Positions 17,552-24,340 of a stretch of DNA of 64,000 nt are shown piece after piece. The position numbers and the translations under genes were made by a program. The notes beneath the pieces were generated by a model. It saw only the letters and a program-made list of their open reading frames with translations, did no database searches and was not told the origin of the DNA. How positions within the stretch are numbered: position 1 is the first letter of the stretch; each line of letters opens with the position of its first letter. This DNA comes from Pseudomonas fluorescens (GTDB lineage: Bacteria > Pseudomonadota > Gammaproteobacteria > Pseudomonadales > Pseudomonadaceae), in NCBI RefSeq assembly GCF_902497775.2, contig NZ_OZ024668.1, forward strand, positions 1,821,826 through 1,885,825, read 5' to 3'.

Positions 17552-18961
17552 ATGGCATCGCTACAACAAAAGAAACAGCGTTCGCTGCAACACGGTCTGA
17601 CCTCGCGCCAGGTGTCGATGATCTCGATTGCCGGGATCATCGGCGCCGGGCTTTTCATTGGCTCGTCCACGGCCATCGCCACCGCCGGGCCGGCCATCCT
17701 GATCTCCTACACCATGACCGGCCTGCTGGTGCTGCTGGTCATGCGCATGCTCGGGGAAATGGCCATCGCCAACCCCAACAGCGGCTCGTTCTCCACCTAC
17801 GCCAGCCAAGCCATCGGGCCCTGGGCCGGGTTTACCATCGGCTGGCTGTACTGGTGGTTCTGGGTGTTGATCATTCCGGTCGAGGCGATTGCCGGCGCCG
17901 ATATCCTGCATGCCTACTTCCCCGGCGTACCGTCGTGGTTGTTTGCCTTCCTGATCATGATCGTGCTGTCGGGCACCAACCTGATCAGCGTGAAGAACTT
18001 CGGTGAATTCGAGTACTGGTTCGCCCTGATCAAGGTCATTGCCATTCTCGCCTTCATCGGTGTCTGCACTCTGGCGGTGTTCGGTTTCTGGCCCCTGGCC
18101 GAGGTCTCGGGCGTACAACAGCTGTGGGCAACCGGCGGCTTCATGCCCAACGGCTTTGGCGCGGTGCTCGGCGGCGTGCTGGTGACGATCTTTTCGTTCT
18201 TCGGCGCCGAGATTGTCACCATCGCTGCCGACGAAACCTCCAACCCCAAGGACAAGATCCGCAAGGCCACCAACCTGGTGGTGTACCGCATCGCGATCTT
18301 CTACATCGTCTCGATCTTCTTCATTGTCTCGCTGGTGGCCTGGAACGACCCGGCCCTCAAGGCGGTGGGTTCGTTCCAGCGGGTGCTGGAAGTGCTCAAC
18401 GTGCCGGGCGCCAAGCTGATGGTCGACCTGGTGGTGCTGGTGGCGGTGACCAGTTGCATGAACTCGGGCCTCTATACCGCCTCGCGCATGCTGTACTCGC
18501 TGGGCTCGCGCGGCGAAGCGCTGAAGATGACCAAGCGTATCTCCGGCAATGGCGTGCCTACCGTGGCGGTGATTCTCTCGACCTTCGCCGGGTTCGCCGG
18601 TTGCCTGGTCAACTACGTGTTCCCGGGCAAGGTCTTCGGCTTTCTGCTGTCGACCACCGGCGCCATCGCCTTGCTGGTGTACCTGGTGATCGCCGTGTCG
18701 CAACTGCGCATGCGCGCCATCACCGACCGCCAGGGCACGGAGCTTGCGTTCAAGATGTGGCTGTTCCCGTGGTTGACCTGGCTGGTGATCGGCCTGATCA
18801 CCCTGGTGCTGGGCTACATGCTGATCAGCCCGGCTTACCGCTATGAAACCCTGATGACTGCAGGTGTGACCCTGGCCATCCTGCTGATTTCGCTGACCCG
18901 GCGCAAAACCCCGGCCAGCGAGCCGGCCGGCAGCCCGGCGGTATCGGGCAAAGGCCTCTAG
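17552..18961 (+). CDS. gabP: GABA permease-like amino acid transporter (APC superfamily)
   Basis: 469 residues with about 12 membrane segments. The N-terminal consensus of amino acid permeases is present (SIAGIIGAGLFIGSSTAIA, then AGPAILISY), and the sequence resembles E. coli GabP through SGSFSTYA, IGWLYWWFWVLIIPVEA and NLISVKNFGEFEYW. It imports an omega-amino acid by proton symport. Lying 75 bp after amaB on the same strand and opposite the aminotransferase, it is the likely uptake step of the locus. A strong intrinsic terminator follows the gene. Whether GABA, 5-aminovalerate or lysine is carried cannot be told. Confidence 0.87.
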   Translation: MASLQQKKQRSLQHGLTSRQVSMISIAGIIGAGLFIGSSTAIATAGPAILISYTMTGLLVLLVMRMLGEMAIANPNSGSFSTYASQAIGPWAGFTIGWLYWWFWVLIIPVEAIAGADILHAYFPGVPSWLFAFLIMIVLSGTNLISVKNFGEFEYWFALIKVIAILAFIGVCTLAVFGFWPLAEVSGVQQLWATGGFMPNGFGAVLGGVLVTIFSFFGAEIVTIAADETSNPKDKIRKATNLVVYRIAIFYIVSIFFIVSLVAWNDPALKAVGSFQRVLEVLNVPGAKLMVDLVVLVAVTSCMNSGLYTASRMLYSLGSRGEALKMTKRISGNGVPTVAVILSTFAGFAGCLVNYVFPGKVFGFLLSTTGAIALLVYLVIAVSQLRMRAITDRQGTELAFKMWLFPWLTWLVIGLITLVLGYMLISPAYRYETLMTAGVTLAILLISLTRRKTPASEPAGSPAVSGKGL

Positions 18962-18980
18962 CGCGGCATTTGGCAAGGCA

Positions 18981-19009
18981 AAAGCCCATGACCGGTTCAT
19001 GGGCTTTTT
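18981..19009 (+). terminator. Rho-independent terminator after the permease
   Basis: Perfect 11-bp stem AAAGCCCATGA / TCATGGGCTTT (18981-18991 and 18997-19007) with loop CCGGT, running into TTTTT. It ends the plus-strand transcript before the thioesterase gene. Confidence 0.9.
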
Positions 19010-19069
19010 CGTGCTGCGGCGTTACTATCGGGATCGCTTTCCCACCAATAACCGACAATCAGGAAGCCT

Positions 19070-19567
19070 ATGAGTACCCAAGCCTTATCCCTGCAGGAAC
19101 TCGCCGCCCCCGAAGGCGTCTGCTACGGCTGCGGCTGTTCCCACCCCAGCGGCCTGCACCTGCAGAGCCACTGGGACGCCGACGGTATCCACCTGCTGTG
19201 CCGCCACTCGCCCGACAGTACCTTCCTCGGTTGGCCGGGGCTGGTCTATGGCGGCTTGCTGGCGATGCTGGTCGACTGCCATTCCAACTGGACCGCCATG
19301 GCCTATCACTACCGTGCCGAAGGCCGTGAGCCGGGCAGCCTGCCGCGCATCGATTGCGTCACCGGCCAGCTTAACCTGACCTACCTCAAGCCCACGCCCA
19401 TGGGCGTCGAGTTGCTGCTCAAGGCTCGGGTCGAGGGTGAAGTCGGGCGCAAGACCCGGGTGATCTGCGAGGTCTGGGCCGACGACGTGCTGACCGTGAC
19501 GGCCGATTCGGTGTTCGTCCGTGTCGATACCGAAAAACTCAAGCACAAGGCCCACGGTACTGCTTAA
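19070..19567 (+). CDS. PaaI-like hot-dog fold thioesterase
   Basis: 165 residues. An N-terminal cysteine knuckle CYGCGCSHPSGLHLQ precedes a hot-dog domain with FLGWPGLVYGGLLAMLVDC, where the family has the HGG-type active-site helix, and GQLNLTYLKPTPMG in the central strands. Such proteins hydrolyse small acyl-CoA thioesters in the cytosol; the substrate is unknown. The four-cysteine knuckle (Cys18, Cys21, Cys23 and neighbours) is typical of one PaaI subgroup. It follows a terminator, so it has its own promoter, and its TAA overlaps the stop of the convergent porin gene. Confidence 0.85.
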   Translation: MSTQALSLQELAAPEGVCYGCGCSHPSGLHLQSHWDADGIHLLCRHSPDSTFLGWPGLVYGGLLAMLVDCHSNWTAMAYHYRAEGREPGSLPRIDCVTGQLNLTYLKPTPMGVELLLKARVEGEVGRKTRVICEVWADDVLTVTADSVFVRVDTEKLKHKAHGTA

Positions 19568-20878
19568 AACGGTACTGCTATGGTCAGCTGGCTGTAGACG
19601 TTGGTGCCATTGCCGCCCACCTGGTTGCCGCCGTTATCGCTGCTCTTGCGCGGCTGGTACAGGCCCAGCAGCGGGCTGATGATCAGGTGTTCGCTGACCG
19701 CCCATTCGGCGTACAGGTCCAGCTCGCGGCCATCGAGGTTCAGCGTGCCGCGCTCGTGCAGGGTCTTGTAGTTGAACAGCAGCACGCCCAGGGTCAGTGC
19801 CTCGGCCGGGGTGGCCTTGAGGCCGACAAAGTGCACGTCGTTGTTGCTGTTGAACGGCCCCGAATAGTTGCCCGTGACCTCGCCCTGGAACCAGGTGCCG
19901 TAGCCACGGTTCATGCCGTTGAACATCGAGTCCCAGCCTTTGGAGTAGCGGCTGTAGCGGTACGTCAGGTCGGGGCGCCAGGGCACATCGGCGAAGGTGT
20001 AGCCGGCCTCGGCGTACCAGGCTTTCTCAGGCCCCGCGTCCTTGTGTTGCCAGGCATACTCGAAGGCAAAATGCGCGTTCTCGACTCCAGCGTCACCGGC
20101 CCCGCGCAAGCTGTAGATGTCCATGCCTTCGCGCTGTTTCTGGAACTCGCTGGCGTAACGATCATCGACATTCAGGCCGCGGATGTAAGTCAGCTCCAGG
20201 GTGCCGGGGGCGGCGCTGTAGGCCAGGGTACTGGCAGCCAGTTCGCTGTTGGCCTGGGCGCGGTTGTCCGACTTCAGCCACAGCAGGCTGGCGTGCAGGC
20301 CTTCCTTGCCGCCCAGGCGCAGCACTGCGGTCTTGTCGAAGGCATGGCGGGCGGCCAGGTAATAGGCGCCGCCACGATTGAGCTCGCCATCGGCCGGGCC
20401 TTTACCGAAGTTCAAGCCGTCGTCGTTGATGATGAAGCCATCGCCGAGGGTGATCACCTGGCGACCGAACGACAGGTCCAGGCCATCGTCGCCCAGTGCC
20501 GGAATCAAACTGCCGGAGCGCCAGCCGGCGAAGGCTTCGTCGAACTTGGTGGTGCGTTCGCTGCCATCGCTGATACCGGCGGCATCGCCGTCGCCCCAGG
20601 TGGCCGAGCTGACCAGGTTGGCGGTGCCGTAGACCGTGCCCAGCTCGCCCAGGCGCTGGTCGGCGCTCAGGCCATATTTGATGAAGCCCTCACGCCAGGT
20701 CGAACCCCCCGTGGTCCCGTCGTAATTCTTGCGGCTGTTGAACAGGCCATACACGGCGAGGAAGTTGGCGTTCAGGTGCGTGTCGTCATCAGCGTACAGC
20801 TCAAGGGCCTGAACCGGAGGCAGGGCAAGCAGCAGGCACAGGGGGCAGCCTTGAACGCAGGGGGAGGCGGGTGGTCAT
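19564..20878 (-). CDS. Outer-membrane beta-barrel porin, frameshifted in the signal peptide
   Basis: The mature reading frame, open up to about 20850, gives LELYADDDTHLNANFLAVYG and then about 400 residues rich in alternating aromatic strands, ending in the barrel signature LTIAVPF. It resembles alginate-export-like or OprD-like porins. The natural start (ATG at 20878, MTTRLPLRSRLP) is in another frame. Removing one base from the G5 run at 20841-20845 yields a perfect leader, MTTRLPLRSRLPLCLLLALP then PVQA before the mature ELYA. So the gene is either disrupted, phase-variable, or carries a sequencing error. Without correction the only in-frame start is a GTG at 20754, which lacks an export signal. 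Confidence 0.7.
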
Positions 20879-20986
20879 GGGGCGGGTTCCTAAACGGAGG
20901 CGTTGGTGGCCGCCATTTAGGGTGGGAAGGCCCCGGCAGGTCTTTGCTTTGCCTGCCAGGGCGGTTGATCCAGCCCGCCAGCTGCG

Positions 20987-22138
20987 TTAGCGCAGGGTGC
21001 TGACCATTTTTTCGAACACGTCGAGCACAGCGCTGGCCAGGCTCTTGCTGCGCAGGCCGTTCCAGCCGGTCTCGGGGTTGGGCGCGTCGTTGTGGTCCTT
21101 GAACGGCATCTCCAGGGTCAGCGACAGGCAATCATAGGCCTGGCCGACGCTGTTGCAGGCCAGGGTCATGTTGGCCTCGCCTGGAGCTGCGCGCGGGTAG
21201 CCATGGAGCTGCTGGAAATCCACGGTGCGATCACACAGTCTGTCGCGGAAGGTGGTTTCCAGTGCGACGATACGCGCGCTATAGCCGGGGTTGCCTTCGC
21301 AGCCGGCGGTGAACACATGGGGGATTTCTTCGTCGCCGTGCACGTCGAGGAACAGGTCGACGCCATGCAGTCTCATCTGCTGCTGGGCGAACAACACTTC
21401 CGGGCTTGTGTCGATGCTCGCATCCTGCCAGGCGCGATTGAGGTCCTGGCCCTTGGCATTGGTGCGCAGGTGGCCGTGGATGGCGCCGTCGGGGTTCATG
21501 TTGGCGATCAGGTACAGGTCGGCTTGCTGCAGCAATACCTGGATGGTCGGGTCATTGTCTTGCAGGCGGTCGATCACCCCTTCCATGAACCACTCGGCCA
21601 TGTGCTCGCCCGGGTGCTGCTGGGCGATGATCCACAGCTTGCGCTTGCCCGGCTCGCCGCTGCCGGCGCGCAGCAGCTGGATGTCGCGGCCTTCGACGCT
21701 GCGGCCGGTGGCCAGCAGTTCGACGCCGGGAAGGGTTTTGGCCCGTTCAATCAATTGATTGTGGCGCGCCCGCGGGTAGGGCTCGAAGTAGGCAAACCAG
21801 GCCTGGGGCTGTTCGGCCTTGAGGTGAAATTCAAGGGCCTTGCCGTCGAAGGTGGTCGGCACGCGGAACCACTGCTGCTGGTCGTAGGAGGCCACTGCCT
21901 GGTAACCGCTCCAGGCGTCGCGGTAGGACGAGGCGCCGGCGTTTTCCAGGATAAAGCCATGGCGCTGGCCCGGCGTCAGCCCGTCGGCCTTGAAGTGAAA
22001 CCACTGGAAGTGGTCGCTGCTGGTGTCGGGGCGGATATCCAGGCGCACCCGTGTAGGGTCACTGGCATCCTTGACGAGAATGTTGCCGGAATCGAAATCG
22101 CAGTCGATATGCAGGGGGGGCAGCGTCACGGTCATCAC
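20987..22138 (-). CDS. M14 metallocarboxypeptidase, cytosolic carboxypeptidase (CCP) type
   Basis: 383 residues. An N-terminal beta-sandwich domain (about 1-115, with FQWFHFKADGL) precedes a zinc carboxypeptidase domain. Zinc ligands are visible in QQHPGEHMAEW (HxxE) and DVHGDEE, the substrate-binding NPDG and RTNAKGQDLNR follow, and the catalytic glutamate lies in LSLTLEMPFKD. The arrangement matches the M14D/CCP group, whose animal members deglutamylate tubulin. Bacterial members are known in Pseudomonas but their substrates are unsettled. There is no signal peptide, so it acts in the cytosol. It may be co-transcribed with the sigma/FecR-like gene 46 bp upstream. Confidence 0.9.
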   Translation of the reverse strand: MMTVTLPPLHIDCDFDSGNILVKDASDPTRVRLDIRPDTSSDHFQWFHFKADGLTPGQRHGFILENAGASSYRDAWSGYQAVASYDQQQWFRVPTTFDGKALEFHLKAEQPQAWFAYFEPYPRARHNQLIERAKTLPGVELLATGRSVEGRDIQLLRAGSGEPGKRKLWIIAQQHPGEHMAEWFMEGVIDRLQDNDPTIQVLLQQADLYLIANMNPDGAIHGHLRTNAKGQDLNRAWQDASIDTSPEVLFAQQQMRLHGVDLFLDVHGDEEIPHVFTAGCEGNPGYSARIVALETTFRDRLCDRTVDFQQLHGYPRAAPGEANMTLACNSVGQAYDCLSLTLEMPFKDHNDAPNPETGWNGLRSKSLASAVLDVFEKMVSTLR

Positions 22139-22184
22139 CAGGCTCCATGTAGAGTTGTTGTGGCAACTACTCTACACGCCTGGC

Positions 22185-22697
22185 TCAGGACCAGAAACCG
22201 ATCGCTGCCAATGCCGCCAGGCCCAGGCCGATGGCCACCGAGCAACCGCCCAGCGACAGCGCGGCCCGTGGTTGCCGGTACCAGCCGTCTTCGCCCAACT
22301 GGCGGGCCGGGGCGAGCAAGGTGCGCCAACGCAGTTCGGTGGCATGGAATGCCTCGCGGTGCTGGGGCGCGCTGTCCAGCCAGCGGCGAAAGTCGATGCG
22401 CTCGCTGGCGGTGACATCCGGACTCTGCAGGCGCACGTACCATTGGCCGGCAACACTGGCCAGGGCGTCACGCCCCTCGCGTGCGGCTTGCAGGGCCTGG
22501 TTCATGTGGCGCTCGACGGTGAGCGCGGGCAGGCCCAGGCGTTCGGCAATGCTGGCGAACGACAGTTGATCGAGGCGGCTGAGCAAAAACACCTGTTGAA
22601 CGCGGCGCGGCAGCTTTTTCAGCCGCTGCAGCAAAGCGTCGTCCGCCAGGTCGTGGGAAAGGGGATTGTGTTCAAGGGGCAGCAACAGACGGGTCAT
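22185..22697 (-). CDS. Sigma-70 region 4 fused to a FecR N-terminal domain and a membrane segment
   Basis: 170 residues from the ATG at 22697, with GGAG seven bases upstream. Residues about 20-70 (LQRLKKLPRRVQQVFLLSRL, SFASIAERLGLPALTVERHM) are a sigma region 4 helix-turn-helix like that of FecI. Residues about 82-130 (VAGQWYVRLQSPD, RIDFRRWLDSAPQHREAFHA) match the N-terminal domain of FecR/PupR anti-sigma factors. A single hydrophobic segment (VAIGLGLAALAAIGFW) ends the protein. Sigma region 2 and the periplasmic FecR domain are absent. It may be a membrane-anchored regulator or a fused relic of a fecI-fecR pair. A Fur-like site lies about 70 bp upstream. Confidence 0.75.
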   Translation of the reverse strand: MTRLLLPLEHNPLSHDLADDALLQRLKKLPRRVQQVFLLSRLDQLSFASIAERLGLPALTVERHMNQALQAAREGRDALASVAGQWYVRLQSPDVTASERIDFRRWLDSAPQHREAFHATELRWRTLLAPARQLGEDGWYRQPRAALSLGGCSVAIGLGLAALAAIGFWS

Positions 22698-22765
22698 GTA
22701 CAAGCTCCTTGCTGGTCGGTGGAGTGGGGGCGTCTTCCGTGATGCTGTAACAGCTTAATCGTAAC

Positions 22766-22779
22766 GAGATTGATTCTCA
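22766..22779. promoter_or_regulatory. Possible Fur box upstream of the sigma/FecR fusion gene
   Basis: Read on the minus strand, TGAGAATCAATCTC differs at one base from the common Fur-site core TGAGAATCATTCTC. It lies about 70 bp before the start of an iron-type sigma/anti-sigma hybrid gene. One isolated motif is weak evidence. Confidence 0.4.
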
Positions 22780-22883
22780 AGTGCTAATTCTGCAAAGCGC
22801 TGTTACAACCATTCACTGCGCGACATTCATTTGCTATCATCGCGGCCATTCAAGCAACACCCCTCTTCATTAGCCTGAAGACC

Positions 22884-22998
22884 AAAAAAAAGACCCGGCA
22901 AAAAGCCGGGTCAAAAACCGTGATTAGCCTGATGAGGAGATAATCTGAGAGTCCGACCTAAGGGCTTTCAGTTTATCCAACCAGTCTCGCGACCAGTT
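22884..22998 (-). ncRNA. prrF: PrrF iron-responsive small RNA
   Basis: The minus strand shows the PrrF pattern: 5' end AACTGGTCGCGAG (22998), the conserved antisense core CTCCTCATCAGGCTAATCAC (about 22936-22917), then an intrinsic terminator with stem GACCCGGC/GCCGGGTC (22912-22892, loop TTTTT) and eight Ts. Its length of about 115 nt matches known PrrF RNAs. These RNAs, repressed by iron-loaded Fur, pair with mRNAs of iron-using enzymes and block their translation, usually with Hfq. A sigma70 promoter overlapped by a Fur box lies directly upstream. An 84-codon open frame running through the RNA is not a gene. Whether this is prrF1 or prrF2 cannot be decided here. Confidence 0.93.
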
Positions 22999-23004
22999 GT
23001 GAGC

Positions 23005-23033
23005 AATAGTAATCGTTATCATTTGCAAGTCAA
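23005..23033 (-). promoter_or_regulatory. Fur-controlled sigma70 promoter of prrF
   Basis: On the minus strand, -35 TTGACT (23033-23028), a 16-bp spacer and -10 TACTAT (23011-23006) place +1 at about 22998. The AT-rich AATGATAACGATTACTATT (23023-23005) resembles the 19-bp Fur consensus and covers the -10 element, so iron-bound Fur would block polymerase. Confidence 0.88.
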
Positions 23034-23046
23034 ATGAATTTTCTGT

Positions 23047-23073
23047 CATTGCGTAAAAAACTTTTACGCAATG
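23047..23073. repeat. Perfect 12-bp inverted repeat upstream of prrF
   Basis: CATTGCGTAAAA (23047-23058), spacer AAC, TTTTACGCAATG (23062-23073). It lies between the DUF6124 stop and the prrF -35. It could be an operator for a second regulator or a transcript-end hairpin for the DUF6124 gene. There is no strong T-tract on either strand. Confidence 0.7.
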
Positions 23074-23143
23074 CACTCCCTCCTGACCGGCGGACACCAG
23101 CACCCGCCTGCGGTCGACTCTCCACGTCACATGCGAACCTGTC

Positions 23144-23476
23144 TCAGGCATGGTCCTGGTTGGCTGCTGTGCGTTCAAGCATGGCCCTGGCCATGTTGAT
23201 CATGTGCATCGATGCCAGCGCCAGGTCCCGCGGCACCCCTTGCAGGCCGTCCGCCGATTCGTAGGCAGTGGCGGCGGCGCAGCGCAACAGGTTGGTGGCG
23301 TGGGCCGTGGCCTGGGCGCTGCTGAGGCCTTCGCGGGCGACCAGCAGGGGCTCGTCAGGGCCGAGTCTGGTGGGGGCCGGATTGAGGTAGTAATCCAGCG
23401 CGCGCCGGGCGGCGTCACTGTTACTTAATGCGTGTTTGTCAAAGCTGAGGTCCGTGTCAGGAATTGTCGGCTTCAT
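23144..23476 (-). CDS. DUF6124-type small protein
   Basis: 110 residues, begins MKPTIPDTDLSFDKHAL, followed by LDYYLNPAP, a helix-rich middle (LRCAAATAYESADGL) and LALASMHMINMARAMLERTA near the end. This is the pattern of the many small DUF3077/DUF6124 proteins of Pseudomonas, whose function is unknown. It is soluble with no signal peptide. It lies upstream of prrF on the same strand and divergent from a PrtR-like repressor gene. Confidence 0.8.
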   Translation of the reverse strand: MKPTIPDTDLSFDKHALSNSDAARRALDYYLNPAPTRLGPDEPLLVAREGLSSAQATAHATNLLRCAAATAYESADGLQGVPRDLALASMHMINMARAMLERTAANQDHA

Positions 23477-23607
23477 TCGGCTGCCTGCTGTTTGGGTAAG
23501 CGAAAAGAGGTGTTCGGGGATACTAATACGATATGTAGTTATTGCGATTGTTTAAATACTACAATATGTGTATTGAGCGCCAAGAGGCAGTCCGTATCGT
23601 GCCAGCG

Positions 23608-24267
23608 ATGGATAAATGGACTGACCTGGTCAAAGCCAGGATGCGTGAACTGAAGGTCACGCAGGAAAATCTCGCCGAACGCATCGGGGTCACTCAAGGC
23701 GCCGTGGGCCATTGGCTGCGTGAGGAGCGCGAGCCGAAGCTCAAGGTGCTCAACCAGATCCTGGTGGAGGTAGGCCTGCCGCCGTTGCAGATGGTATTCC
23801 CTCATCAGGTCGCTGAAAGTAACGGTTCCTACACGGTGTTGGGCAATCCAACTACTGTTACTGGCGCCGATGGCCTACAGCACGAACTGTATTTTCGGTA
23901 CCCGGTTCTGCCATGGGGCAATCTTGACGAGCTCGAGGTGGCCGACGACTGCCCGCGCCAGTCAACCGACTATAAGGCGCAGGGGCGGGCGTTCTGGCTC
24001 AAGGTTGAAGGTGACGCGATGACCGCGCCGCTGGGCTTGAGCGTGCCGGAGGGGATGTTGATCCTGGTCGATACCGGGCTTGAGGCCGAACCCGGCAAGC
24101 TGGTGATCGCGCGTTCACCTGACAGCACGGCAACCAGCTTTCGCCAGTTGAGCGAGGAGGGCGGTCAGCGCTACTTGCGCCCGCTCAATCCGACCTATCC
24201 CAAGGCCTTGTGCACCGAGCAGTGTGAGTTGCTGGGGGTGGTGGTGCAGGCATTGGTCAAGTTTTGA
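23608..24267 (+). CDS. PrtR/CI-like HTH repressor with a degenerate S24 peptidase domain
   Basis: 219 residues from MDKWTDLVKARM at 23608. Residues about 5-65 are an XRE/Cro HTH (LAERIGVTQGAVGHWLREER). The C-terminal half aligns with phage lambda CI (WLKVEGDAMTAP, GMLILVDTG, QRYLRPLNPTYPKA). The S24 nucleophile position, Ser in CI's EGNSM, is Ala137 here (codon GCG), and the lysine region FKKL is FRQL, with Arg179. Both residues needed for RecA-stimulated self-cleavage seem lost, so it should not respond to DNA damage in the usual way. It resembles PrtR pyocin repressors, but no pyocin or prophage genes lie nearby. An in-frame start at 23542 lacks a ribosome site. Confidence 0.83.
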   Translation: MDKWTDLVKARMRELKVTQENLAERIGVTQGAVGHWLREEREPKLKVLNQILVEVGLPPLQMVFPHQVAESNGSYTVLGNPTTVTGADGLQHELYFRYPVLPWGNLDELEVADDCPRQSTDYKAQGRAFWLKVEGDAMTAPLGLSVPEGMLILVDTGLEAEPGKLVIARSPDSTATSFRQLSEEGGQRYLRPLNPTYPKALCTEQCELLGVVVQALVKF

Positions 24268-24277
24268 GGTGAATCTG

Positions 24278-24333
24278 ATCGCGGGGCAAGCCCGCTCCCA
24301 CAGGTCCATGTGGGAGCGGGCTTGCCCCGCGAT
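24278..24333. repeat. Paired inverted REP elements (BIME)
   Basis: Two REP units face each other as a perfect 25-bp inverted repeat (24278-24302 and 24309-24333; core GCGGGGCAAGCCCGCTCCCA) with a 6-bp spacer. They occupy the gap between the convergent repressor and liuD genes and would form a very stable hairpin in either transcript. Confidence 0.93.
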
Positions 24334-24340
24334 GAGGCCC

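Noticed and set aside
22924..23178. 84-codon frame on the minus strand
   Set aside because: It runs through the Fur box, promoter and 5' half of the PrrF sRNA and has only a TTG start; those RNA signals explain the sequence better.
23608..24267. Prophage or pyocin cluster around the PrtR-like repressor
   Set aside because: Neighbours are a DUF6124 gene, PrrF and the liu operon; no holin, lysin, tail or integrase genes and no attachment-site repeats are seen.
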